From Inia geoffrensis (Eukaryota > Chordata > Mammalia > Artiodactyla > Iniidae), in assembly GCA_036417435.1 (NCBI GenBank), contig CM070913.1, forward strand, positions 94,045,373-94,109,372: a DNA stretch of 64,000 nucleotides, written 5' to 3'. Under the pieces are notes generated by a model. It was not told the DNA's origin, did no database searches, and worked only from the letters and a program-made list of their open reading frames with translations. How positions within the stretch are numbered: the first letter of the stretch is position 1; each line of letters starts with the position of its first letter. This document shows, piece by piece, positions 25,085 through 38,036 of this stretch. Both the position numbers and the translations under genes were made by a program.

Positions 25085-25540
25085 CATATGTCTAAAAACC
25101 ACTATTTCATAAATGGTACGGTTTCTAGCTGCTTAAGGCAGGAGAGTTTATCTGGTTCTTCCTATAGCACCACAGCAGAAAGCAGAAGTCTTCACACATA
25201 AAACACAGCTACCACTTTAAAATGCCTATTATCTTATAATAATTTATATACAATGTACACATCTTCCTTTTAGAATTATTTTAATAGGATCATGCTTATC
25301 AAATTCTTCAAATTATTAGAACTACTCCTCTGCATGAGATCTCTAATATATAATACTCAGTATTTCCTTTGTGTATGTATTCTCTAGTGTACTCTGAGTT
25401 ACCCTTTCCCTGTGAAATCTTTCACTTACTTGTTATGACAATTGAGTTTTTCTCCTGTTTAGGTCTTCTAAGTATTTAACAGGCTGTCACTTTTGACTGA
25501 AAGGTCTGTAATTATCACAATACTGATAAGACTTCCACAC
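25085..25540. other. ZNF605 3' flank
   Basis: AT-rich, nothing recognised. The predicted ZNF605 cleavage site is at its right edge. Confidence 0.5.
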
Positions 25541-25566
25541 TGAGGAGCCATCAATATGTAACAAGT

Positions 25567-25572
25567 TTTATT
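25567..25572 (-). terminator. ZNF605: ZNF605 polyadenylation signal (AATAAA)
   Basis: A canonical AATAAA on the minus strand about 175 nt after the stop predicts cleavage near 25540-25555 and a short 3' UTR. The hexamer sits inside in-frame decayed zinc-finger sequence (see findings). Confidence 0.7.
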
Positions 25573-25745
25573 TTCTGGGAGAAGGCTTTCCTATATTGCC
25601 TACTTAAAAAAAGTTCTCTTTCTGAATTCTGTATGGTGAGACAGTCACTGCAGTGACACTGTTTCTCTCCTGTACGTGTCCTTGGAGTGTGAGGGGCCTG
25701 ACACCTGATGGCAGACTCCCCATACTCACTGCACTCGCCCTGTGT
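25573..25745 (-). pseudogene. Decayed in-frame zinc-finger remnant after the ZNF605 stop
   Basis: Reading on in the same frame past the stop gives GECSEYGES, then TRTGEKQCHCSDC, then YRKAFSQKIKLVTY before another stop. These are recognisable pieces of C2H2 fingers with lost ligands. This region is now 3' UTR. Confidence 0.6.
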
Positions 25746-27541
25746 CTACAGCATATGACTTCTCTGATGTATCAGGAGCTGTGCCTTCCTGTGGAAGGCT
25801 GTCCCACATTCACTGCATCTATAGCATTTATCTCCTGTATGGATCCTCTGATGCCTCATAAGGTGCGACTTTCTAGTGAAAGATTTCCCACATTCCCCAC
25901 ATCTATAGGGTCTCTCTCCTGTATGAATCCTCTGATGTATAATGAGCTGCGCCTTCTCAAAGAAAGCTTTTGTACAATCACTGCATCCATAGGTCTTCTC
26001 TCCTGTATGATTTCTCTGATGCTTAATGAGCTGTACTTTCTGAACAAATGCCTTCCCACACTCACTGCATTCATAGGGTTTCTCCCCTGTATGAATTCTC
26101 TGATGCCTAAGAAGCTGTGGTTTCCAGGCAAAAGCTTTCCTACACTCACTACATTCAAAGGGTTTCTCTCCAGTGTGGGTTCTCTGATGGTGAATGAGGC
26201 TTGACTTCTCACTGAAGGCTTTCCCACACTCGCTACACTCATAGGGTTTCTCCCCTGTGTGTGTCCTCTGATGAGATACCAGGCTGGACTTTTGGGTGAA
26301 GGCTTTCCCACAGGCACCGCATTCGTAAGGTTTCTCTCCGGTGTGAGTTCTCTGATGTGTCAGGAGCTGTGACTTCCCAAAGAAGGTTTTTCCACATTCA
26401 ACACATCCATAGGGTTTTTCTCCTAAATGAGCTTTCTGGTGTCTAATTAGTTCTGACTTCTTAAAGAAGGCTTCTTCACAGTTCCTGCACTGATAGTTCT
26501 TCTCTCCCGTGTGAGTCATTTGATGTTTGACAAGTTGGGGTTTTCTGATGAAGGCTTCACCACATTCACTGCATTCATAGGGCTTCTCTCCTGTGTGGAT
26601 CCTCTGATGCCTAATGAGGAGTGAGTTCCTGCTGAAGGCTTTTTTACACTCACTACATGCATACGGTTTCTTCCCTGTATGAACCCTCTGATGAGTAATA
26701 AGCTGTGACTTCCAAAAGAAGGCTTTTCCGCAATCACTACATTTGTAGGGCTTCTCCCCTGTGTGTGTCCTCTGATGTGTAATGAGCCTTATTTTCTGGG
26801 AAAAAGCCTTCCCACAGTCATTGCAGCCATAGGGCTTCTCTACTGTGTGGGTTCTCTGATGCCTTTGAAGCTGTGACTTCCTGCTAAAGGACTTCCCACA
26901 GTCACTGCAGCCATAGGGCTTCTCTCCCGTATGAGTTCTCTGATGTAAAACGAGTAGTGACTTCCTGCTGAAAGCTTTTTGACATTCACCACACCCATAG
27001 GGCTTTTCTCCTGAATGAGTCCTTTGATGAATAGTGAGTAATGACTTCTGGGAGAAGGCTTTCCCACAGTCACGGCATCCGTAGGGCTTCTCTCCTGTAT
27101 GAGTTCTCTGATGTATAATGAGTTGTGACTTTTTGTTAAAAACCTTCCCACATTCCATGCATAAACAGACTCCTGTATGTGTTATTTGGTTTGTAATGAG
27201 CCCTGGCTCTTTACTGCTGACTTTTCTACATTTACTGCAATCAGAGTATTTTATTCCACCACAGGTTTTGTCAGGCTTGATACAGAACAGTAATTTCTTA
27301 TTAAGCTCATCAAGTTTTTTTCTTTCACAGTTACTTTTTGGAATAGGAAAATCAAAAGGATGTTTCAAACTTTTTTCACCTGTGCCACATTTATGGGATC
27401 TCATTCCTAAATGATCGAAGTTAATGCCTGAATGAAACATTTTCCCAAAGACGTCATATTCATGGCCTCTCTCCATACTTTTAAGCTTGTCTTGATTATC
27501 CTGGTGCCACATTTTGAGATTATTATCTAGCCAGACTTCTT
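25746..27541 (-). CDS. ZNF605: ZNF605 terminal exon: linker and 17 C2H2 zinc fingers
   Basis: This is the last coding exon of a KRAB zinc-finger repressor. The acceptor lies just above 27541 (pyrimidine-rich tract, then tag), and the first residues are [10 protein letters not shown], completing a codon split with the previous exon. A spacer of about 125 residues is followed by one degenerate finger-like unit and 17 uninterrupted 28-residue C2H2 fingers (C-x2-C-x12-H-x3-H with HTGEKPY-type linkers), from about residue 204 to the stop at 25746-25748. The spacer ([20 protein letters not shown], later [13 protein letters not shown]) and the finger order match human ZNF605 as I remember it. All 17 fingers keep both Cys and both His. 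Joined with the upstream exons the product is 674 aa. Seen: the intact reading frame and fingers. Known: such arrays bind DNA. Inferred: orthology, with high confidence. The DNA target cannot be read from this sequence. Confidence 0.95.
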
Positions 27542-30500
27542 CTACAAAGGAAAAAATGAACCATACTGTGTAAATTTCCCCAATGATTATGCTTATTGAA
27601 TAAGTCTTCTGAAATGGAGTCTAAGATCCCAGTCCATCAAAAAAAAAAAAAAAAAAAATTCTCCCAAATACAATGTCTACTTATAAGGCATTGAAAATTT
27701 TAATAGAAATGAAAACAGATTTTGAAATTACAAATGTTTATAAACACAACTTTCAAATAAGGAAAGATGAAATATACTCAAGTGATCATGATGAGGTAAA
27801 AGAGACAAGCAATTTCTGGGGGTGGTTAATGCACTCATTCCACAACAACCTACTGATCATCTACTGTGTGCCCAGACGCTGTGAGTAGCAGAAATCAGGG
27901 AGGAAGGCAGGTAAGTACCCCCATCAGAGAAGGCTGAGAATCACAGTACAAAGAAGAGCAAGATTAGTACACAGTGCTGAACGTTGGGAAGGAAGAAACA
28001 CTGAATATGATGCACAGCAAATGCAGGATATCAACTTCATGTCTGAAAGGTGAGGTACGTTAGTTTGCTGTACTACTGGTACATTAAAAAAACATTCTCA
28101 TTCAGGATCCTCACCCGAATCACTGATATCAGTAATTTTACCATCATGAGAGTTACTTTTTGGAATTATCCAAGAGTTCTCCAGAGCTCAGCATCAACAC
28201 TTGTATTTAGGTTTTTGACATTTTAGTTGAATCTATCATCTATATATTGCATCTGTATATGATGGAAATTATTCTAAACCACAAGTATTCTTTGCATAAC
28301 ATTAGGACAGATTTTTTTTTTTTTTTACACTGTAAGTACAATTATTTGTGATCTCCGCAATATGACCATTTATTGAGTATTTTAAAATGATCTTTTAAAG
28401 GTCTGTTTAGTTCACGATATTCTTTACTAGAAATTGTGAGGTAATACTCCTAAGATGAAAGATATGGCAAGATCTCAGATGTAAGGCTATCACTCCTTTT
28501 CTGCAGGATAATATTTTTTTGAGGAAAAAAAGCCACATCTAACTCTCAGACACACCAGAATTTCAGAGAAAGAACCAACTAGAGCCCGATACGGAGGAGA
28601 ACAAAGGATTCAACGATCTGAGCTTCAGTGAGTGTGGATGATAATGCTATTCGTGGGTATTTTAAAGACTAGAGAGAGAAGTTAGGGAGTTAAAAACAAA
28701 GTCGTCTGTAAACACAGAAGTGTGAGATCCACCTGAATAGTTTACAAAAAATTGTTTCAGGAAATGTTAAAGAAAAATTACAAATTTTAATTCAAATCAA
28801 ATCAGGAAATAAGATTAAGATATATATCCAAATTAATAAATTAAATGATATAAAACAATACTGAAGTCAAACTGTACCAAAAAGTCTTTAAGAAATTTTT
28901 TAAAAGTCTTGTCATTTTGGCAAACACGTGGACCGGGTTTCACTGGTGCCACCTCAGGTGCGGGTACACATGTGTTTCCCCGTCTCTGTTTCCATTACAC
29001 TCCTGTCCTTTCTGCCTTAATTTCACCCTATTTTCAATTGATATTCCCACTTCTAGGCTTGCTCCCTCCCAACTCTAGTCTCCACACAGCAACACGTAAT
29101 ATTTAGAAAATGTACTCAGGCCTTTTAACCCTTTGCTTAGAAACCTTTGATAAACCCAGACGTTTATCATGGCTTCCGTACCCCTGTGTGCCGGCTCCTT
29201 CCAGCCCCCACTCCCTCTCACAACACTGGGCTCCTCCCCATCCCAGGCCCCAAAGGCCTTTTCCTGCTGTAGGCCCTTTGCATGTGCTCTCCCTGCCCAG
29301 CTTCCAGTATTCCTGGCTCACATTATTTTAAGGGCACACTAACAAACACCCTGTTTATTCCCTTCATAGCATGTATCAAATAGGTAATCACCTTGCTTCT
29401 GTCTCTCGCACTAGAATGTAAACCCTGAGGGCAGGGAACAGGTTTGTATTTTTCACTGAGGTACCCCCACTACATAGCGCATAACCAGCCCTCAATACAT
29501 GTAGGATAAATACTCTTCACTTGTCACTAAACTTCTAAAGCAATTCCTTTCTATATAGTTAATACTGAGAATTAACTTTGCATTTTGACACAAAAGCTTC
29601 AGGTTCAAGCACTGGATTAGTTTTATATTTTCTTCTAAATTAAAATTCTCTGGTCCTGCAAGGTTATTTCATGACTCATATTTTATCTCAACTCCTCTCA
29701 TTCCACAAAATAGCAGTGGTTCTAAATTAATGGGGGAACATGTCTATCTTGACAGCTTTTCTAAACTACAAATACCCAGTCCTAATAATCCACGTGAATG
29801 GTGCCTAGACATCTGTAATTTGAAGTATTTCCTAAGGTAAGCTGAAACACTTACTTAGACGAAAACCTTTGTACTAAAGAAATATTTGATAAATAAGAAA
29901 GCTCCTGCCATACCTGGCCTCACAACAACCAACTAATGAAGTATTCAGTAATTACACAGCATAAATTCCATAGAGAACAGAGAAGAATAAGTTACTCATC
30001 ATCTTTCTATGTGGGAAAAAACCTTAAGACCTAATTGGTTAAGGAATTACAGATAATGTGTGATCACACCCGGGTTCCTACAATACTGCTCAGTGGGTAG
30101 ACATTTCAGAAAAGGCTGGGAGTCAGGGAACACTCCCTGGAGGTGGAAAAAGGGCTTAAAGTGAAGAAGGGGAGGGTGTCTAAATGGGAAAGTGTAGGAC
30201 AGCCAAAGGCCCACATGCAGAGAAACGAACGTGAAAGACACGAGGAAAGAACTACTTTGAGTGGCGTCAACCAGGACCTCTGGGCACAGGAAAAACTGCA
30301 GAGATAAGATGCTGCCACACTGTGAGGGTCTTCAACACAAATGGCGTTGAAGTATCACAGAGCAGGTCTTAAACCCAGCAGACTATTTGAAGGGGTAAAT
30401 GAGAAGCTTTATGAGCTGAATACCAAAGGGACCAGAAAGAAGCCCTGGATGCTGACCCTGAAGTTCTTATCTGCAGGGAGGCCGGAAGAGTGCTTAAAGC

Positions 30501-30990
30501 GTTAGACTTCTCTCCTGTATCCATGGACTCACCTTCTACTCTATGTGGGCATGAAATAGAAATCTGACCAATTAGGGAGAGAAAAGAAAAATAATAAAGG
30601 AAACTCAAAGGTAATCAGTGTCACCTCAAACAGGAAAAAACTATGAATTCTTAAAGAGAAGGAAGGAAGCCCACCTGTACAGGTGGGACTGGGGAAGCTA
30701 GCAAAAGGGGCGTATCCAAGAAGGCAGGTCCTAAATGACCGTGCTGCCGGGTACGGAAGACGGGGCACACTTCATCACCAGCTCCGCCAAAGGGGACGCA
30801 TCCTGACACAGAGACCAGGACGGAGAGCACATGAAAAGTCAGGGAGGACTTGTGTCACTAGTCCTGAGTCAACTCTAAGGACGGAGGAGCTTTAAACACG
30901 GTTTTACAATAACATTTCAAAAGTACCAACCTGTCATCAAAACCCGAGACCTAACTTTCACTATCTGCCATATACCTGATTATTTCTCAC
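27542..30990 (-). other. ZNF605: ZNF605 intron between KRAB-B and zinc-finger exons
   Basis: About 3.4 kb with no open frame resembling a protein family. It holds an A-run near 27638-27658 and a T-run near 28312-28326. No CHR SINE was recognised here, unlike the flanking regions. Confidence 0.7.
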
Positions 30991-31083
30991 CTGGAAAGTT
31001 CTGACTTAGGATTTCTTCACCTAATATCCACGGCTCTTCTTGCTCCAGTTTGAAAATCGCCTCAGGTTTGATCATTTGATAAC
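30991..31083 (-). CDS. ZNF605: ZNF605 KRAB-B exon
   Basis: This 93-nt exon encodes the KRAB B-box (GYQMIKPEAIFKLEQEEPW followed by ILGEEILSQNFP). The acceptor is ...gacag before 31083 and the donor gtgag lies just below 30991. Phase is consistent: the G left by the KRAB-A exon completes the Gly codon, and a trailing G completes Glu with the terminal exon. The KPxxIxKLEQxExPW core is typical of the family. The B-box strengthens TRIM28 binding but is not essential. Because the length is divisible by three, skipping the exon keeps the frame. Confidence 0.93.
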
Positions 31084-31239
31084 CTGTCAATTGGAAACAC
31101 AGAGAGTCCCAACTGCTTGGGCTGAGGGACTCTTAAATATAAAGAAGATTTCACTACAGAGGCTAAAAAACAAAACAAGCAAATAAAAACCTTTCAACTG
31201 GGTGTAGCAATCAAAAAATCTTTTGACATCTGAAACTTA

Positions 31240-31434
<195 letters not shown>

Positions 31435-34400
31435 CTAAAAAAGCATAATCCCTGTTAAATCGGAAGTCATTCTCTTTGTTGAATACAGGCTTTCTTCTCT
31501 ACAGTGACAGGTGGCCTCCGAGTTGGCCCCATGATCTCCAACTCCTGGGATTCATGCTTTCATTTAATCCCCACCATCCTATGGGCTGGACTTACTGACT
31601 CACTTCCACCGAATGGAACAGGGTAGAAGTGCTAGATCAGGTGTAAGAGAATGTGACTTCCACGTTGGGAACCCTCTCCTGCTCTCCCTGGGCCACGTGG
31701 CGAGGCAGCCCTGTGCACAAGCCCACGTGGCAAAGACCCGAGGCCTGCCAACACCCACGTGAGTGAGCTTGGAGGGGGTCACCTCCCTACCGCCCCATGA
31801 GATGACCACAGCCCTTCTCAACATCCTGATGATAGGGTCACGTGAGACCCTCCACCAGAACCAAATGGGTGAGTGGCTATCAGACTCCTAACTCACAGAA
31901 ACTGAGATACATGTTTGTGTTTTCAGCCACTGAGGTTTGGGGTAATTTGTTACATAGCAATGGGTAAGTAATATAATATCCTAGTCGTGCATTATACTTT
32001 GAGAGGAAAACAAAAATGTTATTAAAATATTCATCATTACGAATTCATTCACCTATCCACCCATCTACCCATAGAATAAGAAATTGGAATAGGCTGTCTT
32101 TAAGTAAGCAGTGTTTCTCAAAGAAGGTGCCACTGGTATCTGCGCAAAGGACAAGACACCACAGAGACCGATACCGCCCCAGGCTGGGCCCACGTACGTG
32201 TGCTGCCGTGTCGTCAGAAGGTGCCCAAACAGCGCGGAAAGCCGTCCTGCCTTCCAGACGCTGGACGAGACCCAAAACACTGCCCAGGGACAGGCTCCCG
32301 TGCCAGCGGGCCGGGATGCTCTCAACACGTGGACCTCACTGGTCCTCTGGTCCCGACCAGAGGGTTTCACTGGACCCTGACACTTTCTTGGGGTCTGGTC
32401 TGGCCATCCTCATGGGCTCCCCAGGCACGGGTCACACTCTCCAGGCCCTACCTGACCACATTCACTTCCTGTTCGAATTCACCGCATCTGGTAATAGCCC
32501 CGTATTTGCAGAGGGGCTGAGTGAGCGTTTTAATGGACAGTTTGAGGACAGGCTTAAGGGGCTGACAGGAAGGCTCATGGCGACCCCAGCCTGGAGCACA
32601 GAGCTCAGAAGGGAGCGGCCCTTCGCACGGGGCTCGGCCAGGCTGCCCCCAGTCACAGCCCTCCTCTCACAGTCACTGACCCGTCATGCTCTGCGGGAGA
32701 CCCCGCGGGAGCCTCCACCCCTACAACTCCGTCCTGAAGACTCAGTGACTGCCAGATCCTGAACACCCACTTTCAAATCTTTTAAAAACTCAGGAGTTTC
32801 TGCTAACCAATTCTTAAACACGCTCTATCTCTCTGGTTAAATTATGTAAAAATATCTGTCCCTCTGTATAGGGACAACGTGTCTTTCCAGACAAAGGGTC
32901 TGGATGAAAACGGAGATGATTTCTTTTAAAGTTTTGATTACTAAATGGGACACACTGATGATGACCAGAGAGAAAAGAAAATAAAGCCCAGCACCAGGGG
33001 AGGCACAGGGGAGGGAGAAAGACATTAACGACCTTTGTGTTTTAGACCTGCTCCTGAAAACTTTCCTTCCTCCTGGAAAAAACACAAGAAACAAAAGAAA
33101 ATGACTCGCTGTGCTTCTCTCCGCGCCCGTGACCGCTCTGGGTGTAGACTGACGCCTTCCTGCTCGACGGGGCTGCCGGCCAGCAGCACAGGGCGCCTCA
33201 GCCCCCGTGCTTTCCACGCAACAGCCCGATGCTGTCTGCACCCCATGAGGTGGCAGGGCCTGGACAAACAAAATGACCTGGAACTCAGCGCCCCAGGCAG
33301 CCCCTCGAAAACCAAGGATTGAAGTAAATTATTCAGACTGGGCAACGGAAAGCCACGCTGGGGCCGTTAGCCTAACTGCCTGATGAAAGCACGTGCTGCC
33401 TGGAGGCTCTGGGACTGTGCTCCTGGTGTGCACGCCCAGCCATGTGACCCTGCTGTCTCAGCCCTGGCAGGCGTTCAGGCCAGCCTCCACCTGCTGCCAG
33501 AGGTGTGCTATGCGAACCACTGCCTTGTGCCAGGTCACAAAGGTTCACACGGCCACTTGAGAAGCCTCCTGATGGGCTGACACATGCCTTCCTGATTGGG
33601 AAACAGCTAAGACCACATGCAGGCTGGGAGGCTGCCCCGGATGAACTCCCTGGTTCCTGTCTCAGCCCCTCTAGGTCCGACCTGTTCAGGTCCATGATGG
33701 GGTTGCCTGTTTCTCACTCAGGTCCTGAAAAATCAAGTGAATGGGCTGAGGAGTCTGGCTCCTGGTTAAAAACCTATGTGTGAACCTTCAGGTCCAAACA
33801 CAGGCAGGCCCAAATGGCTACCCCACAGGCCTCCTGGGGGACACTGCCCCCACCCCTGCCCCCAGACCTGGGGCGCAGTCTGCGTGCCATGGCCTCCGAG
33901 GGGCCGGTGAGGATCTCGTGTGCCCTGCATCTCTGCCTGAGGCCTTTGGCAGAAGCCTTTCTCAGGTGCCTCTCTAAGACCCCCTTGTGGGAGGGGGGAC
34001 CTGAAGACACTGTCCGCACTTTGACCCAGTACCCTGTACTTTCCACTCCCTCCTCCTCTTCCCCTCCTCCTGGCCCCCAAGTCCATAAATCTGCCAGAGC
34101 CTTTTGTTTGGGGCTCCCTGGGCAGCGAGCACCTGTGTTGACACACCTGACACGTGGCCAGGGCGCTGTTCACTCCTCAGGAAAAGGTAATGGGGAGTCG
34201 GCGCCTTCTGCGGCATCCGGCTCTCACTCGTGCCCTCACTCTCGTCTACTGTCACCCTGGCTGCTGCCGTCACCAGCTACTCTGACAGCTGGCAGCTCGG
34301 CCCTCTCAGCTCTGCTGAGCTCCTGGCACAGAACACAGCAGCGAAGGGGAAAAGCTACAGTGCTGTGCACTGCTTTAAACAACAGGATTTTTAAAAGAAA

Positions 34401-34473
34401 GAAAGGAACAGAGAAAGGAAAAGAGGGAGGAGGTCAGTTAGGTGGATGGCAATTGTTTTGAAAGGTGAAGGGA

Positions 34474-34828
34474 GGGATTCCCCTGGTGGCGCGGTGGCTA
34501 AGAATCCGCCTGCCAATGCAGGGGACACGGGTTTGAGCCCTGGTCCGGGAAGATCCCACATGCCGCAGAGCACCTAAGCCCTTGCACCGCAACTACTGAG
34601 CCTGTGCTCTAGAGCTCGCGAGCCGCAACTACTGAGCCCGTGTGCCACAACTACTGAAGCCCGCATGCCTAGAGCCCGTGCTCCGCAACAAGAGAAGCCA
34701 CCGCAATGAGAAGCCTGCGCACCGCAACGAAGAGTAGCCCCCGCTCACTGCAACTAGAGAAAGCCCGCGTGCAGCAACGAAGACCCAACGCGGCCAAAAA
34801 ATTAATTAATTTTAAAAAAAAGAAGAAG
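34474..34828 (+). mobile_element. CHR SINE, long form, in ZNF605 intron
   Basis: gggattcccctggtggcgcg through to gcaacgaagacccaacgcgg plus a tail. It is flanked by aaaggtgaaggga (34461) and aaaagtgaaggg (about 34829). Antisense to ZNF605. Confidence 0.93.
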
Positions 34829-34865
34829 AAAAGTGAAGGGTCACCGCAGTCGTTTCTTGAGTCAA

Positions 34866-35112
34866 TAAAGTCGGGGCGGCGGGGGGAGGGATGAATTAGG
34901 AGGTTGGGACTAGCAGATGCAAACCATTATATCTCGAATGGATAAACAAGGCCCTGCTGTAGAGCACAGGGAACTATATCTAATCTCCTGGGATAAACCG
35001 TAATGGAAAAGAATATGAAAAACAATGTATATATATTTATACATATAAATGAACCACTCTGCTGTGCAGCAGAAACTAACACAACATTGTAAACCAACTA
35101 CATCAAAAAAAA
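34866..35112 (+). mobile_element. L1 3' end in ZNF605 intron
   Basis: 'ggatgaattaggaggttggg', 'agagcacagggaactatat' and 'tgtaaaccaactacatcaaa' are typical cetartiodactyl L1 3' UTR phrases. Severely 5'-truncated. Confidence 0.8.
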
Positions 35113-35813
35113 GGTCAGGAAAAGGAACTGAAGGCAGATACCCTCCTGTGCAGCTTCTGCCACAGCAGAAGCAAAAACAGTTCTACGTAAAATGTATCGA
35201 AATTCCAAGGGAATTATAGGGAATATACATGGGGCCATTTGAAGGTTTTGTAACAATCAGTTGTGCCGGATGATTCAGGTTTCTTCCCTAAACCCAGAGC
35301 TCAGGTGGGACGTGGACCCAGGCCTGCTGCCCACCGCTGCGCTCTTTACACCCACGCCCACCGAGGACCTGCAAGGAGCAGCCTCAGAAATGTGTTCATC
35401 CGTTACAGCATGTCATCTGCCACGTCACCTACATCAACAGCTAGTAAAACGCTTTCTTTACAGGAAACCATCAGGAGATATTTGCTCCCACTGAGCAAGT
35501 GGTCTGCTTTTTGACAGAGGAAACCACGCAACTCTTCCTGTTTCTCTTTCTGTGGCGGCTTCTGGGAACATGTGAGGAAGCTTGCGGCTCAACTCCAACA
35601 GTGCAGCGCCTTAATTCTCATATCTGTGCCCCAACTTCAAGACTTTTGTATGGTTCTGCGATCCACCTTGTACTTCTTTTGACATTTTCCTTCCCAAGGT
35701 TATATTTTCTCCGGTTACAATTTAATGTATTTAGCCCTTTCCTGTTAGTTGTAGAGATGCCTGTGAGCCTCATCACACCCACAGATAAAACCGCTAGAGG
35801 ACAAATAACTCAC

Positions 35814-35872
35814 CTGTGACTTGACCATTCTCCCCCGGTCCTGGGAAATCTGCTCTGCTCTGTCCTGATGTT
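35814..35872 (-). CDS. ZNF605: ZNF605 first coding exon (MVKSQ)
   Basis: This 59-nt exon has an acceptor (ctttttccag) just above 35872 and a donor gtgagt just below 35814. Its last 15 bases encode MVKSQ, with the ATG at 35828-35826; the rest is 5' UTR. Joining it to the KRAB-A exon gives [15 protein letters not shown], close to the human ZNF605 N-terminus as remembered ([15 protein letters not shown]). It is too short to be found as an open reading frame and rests on splice sites, phase and family pattern. The full CDS is 35828-35814, 31434-31314, 31083-30991 and 27541-25746, or 2025 nt including the stop. Confidence 0.88.
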
Positions 35873-37593
35873 CTGGAAAAAGGCCTCTGGTCAAAGGTCT
35901 GTGGACTGGGAATGCACCCCGAGTCCTGAGGCCTCTTCTTTCTTATTTCACATGAGTTTTCGTGCTCCTGAGGGCCATGGCCTGGAGGTGCAGTGGGAAT
36001 TTTATTTTAGATGATGTAATTCATTTGGAGACCTCAATCTTGGTTCTCTATAGCTGGGAACTCAGAGAGGCTATGTGCTAGCACTAAGAAACAGGATAGA
36101 AAGTGAGCTACTGCCGTGTGTCAGCCGAGCCGACCGCAGCCAGGCCAGGCCTGCACCACACACTGGGCTCTGCAGCCTGGCTCCCACCTGGGAGTGCCCG
36201 ACGGGAGCCACCTGCCTCGCTGGTTCAACCAAAGACCCCAGGGGAGCCCCACCACCTCAAAGCACTCTGCAGAGACGGCAACAAAGTCTGGAAATACAGT
36301 CTTGGCTCACTCACCCTGCAGCACCTTTTCCCGGGGGCACTTAGATGAAACCACTGGCACAGGTACTACAGAATAAAACGCCACTCACTTCTAGGCAGGA
36401 CAGGGAACAGGCAATGGCCTGGGGTGCTGGCTCTCTACTCCAAAATCAGCCCTGGAGCAAAAGGAAAGCATAGATCAGAGGAACTAAAAGAAATGGCCAA
36501 AAGAAGAGAAAAGACCCCAGGGGAGATGGAGGCCGCGGTGAAGCTGACGCTCAGGTGTGGGTTTCTGGCTGAGCCGGCCGCGCTACAGCCCAGAGCAGAC
36601 GCAGCGAGAAGAGAGGCCTAAGGAAATCTTTTCCGTTCTTTCTGTCTCAGCTCACATTGGCGCAAATAATGCCTTCCCTTCCCTCGGAAACCAGCAGAAC
36701 AGCCTAGGCCACGGTAGAAGGCAGCTCAAAATCCCTGCTGAGTTTAGGAATCACAGAAACGGCAAAGGGCCCAGCTGCCTTCAGGCACTTACTTGTCTCC
36801 CACCGCCCCATGGACCCCAAGGAAACTGCTCCACACCTGGTTCTTCCTAAGGGTCTCTGATCCCTGATCGGAGGAGCTGCTCAGACAAGTGGTGGGTACG
36901 GGGCTATCTGGTGGCTCTAAGGTCCACACTGCTGGCCCTGGGGCCCCTTCCCTTCCCTTTACTTCAAAGGCCTGGCCTCAGCCCTTCCCCAATGCAATTA
37001 TCAGAGTAGGAAAGCAGATAACACCTCTAGGGGGATACAGCTCAGAGCCTGTGAGGGCAAACACAAATTAAAAAGAAACAGACTCCCCAGAACCTTATTC
37101 AAAGAGTATTTACTGTAGAAAATTACAAAATCTTTCTCTGCCCCTTTGGGATGTATGCTAATCTTTCCTAAAACTAAGTTTAGCAGCTCAAGAATGCCTT
37201 TCTCAAGGACCTGGGAGCCGCCTCCGAAATCATCCGGGAAGGTACACCCCTCTCTCTGGGTCTCTGGGAGGACAGGAGCCTAACCAGCCTGACTTTGGCA
37301 CCCGGCTCCAAACTGTAAAATTACACCCCATCATAAAGGTATGACAAGTGTATTTTTCCTTTGGATGAAGGCAAGTAGCCCACACAGTAGCCACCCCCAC
37401 TACCAGGCAAGGTTAGGATGGACTACATGTGACAAATGATCACTTATCTTGAGACCGTGTGTATAACAGGTTATACCTGCCCGGCTACAGAAAAGGGCAC
37501 GATCTCTTCCTGTCTCTCGCAACGTCTTTAGCAGACTGCCTGAGGTGGGCATCAAATTCTGGTTCAATTTTTATTCAATAATAAAACTATTCT

Positions 37594-37749
37594 AAGGGAC
37601 TTCCCTGGTGGTCCAGTGGTTAAGACTCCATGCTTTCACTGCAGGGGGCACGGGTTCGATCCCTGGTCAGGGAACTAAGAACCTCCATGCCACGTGCAGC
37701 CAAAAAAAATTTTTTTTAATTAAAAAAAAAATTTAAAAACCACCACCAC
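37594..37749 (+). mobile_element. Short tRNA-derived SINE in ZNF605 intron 1
   Basis: gggacttccctggtggtcca to 'ccatgccacgtgcagccaaa' plus an A/T tail. ctattct flanks both sides (37587 and 37750). Same short class as 9746-9906 and 44442-44601. Confidence 0.85.
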
Positions 37750-38036
37750 CTATTCTTTCTCTTCTAATTTTGTGGAAAAGTCTTCTGGATTGGCAGAGAC
37801 TGGTTGAAATTATTTCCCCAATGAGCCAAATAACCAAGTAAATGAGTACAACCACTACTTTACAAACTTTTTAAAAGATCACAAACTGTATTACAGAGAT
37901 CACCTGAGGCAGAATTACCAGAACAGATGGACCAATAGTTAAGATCAGCACAGTCACAAAAAACGCGACGTCTTCATGCACACAAATACTTACACTTTCA
38001 ATGTCTCCACCGCTGTGCAGTGAACCAGGTACTTAC

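Larger units (their letters stand above)
31435..35813 (-). other. ZNF605: ZNF605 intron upstream of the KRAB-A exon
   Basis: It contains an old interspersed repeat at about 31500-31975 (ending like 'gtttggggtaatttgttacatagca', MaLR-like by eye), a GC-richer stretch at 32100-34380 with no recognisable coding content, a long CHR SINE at 34474-34828 and an L1 3' end at 34866-35112. Confidence 0.6.

Noticed and set aside
25856..27151. Minus-strand frames of about 70-150 aa overlapping the finger exon
   Set aside because: Out-of-frame shadows of the repetitive zinc-finger coding sequence.
32016..32762. 248-aa plus-strand open frame
   Set aside because: GC-richer ZNF605 intron; no recognisable domain, low-complexity product, antisense to the gene.
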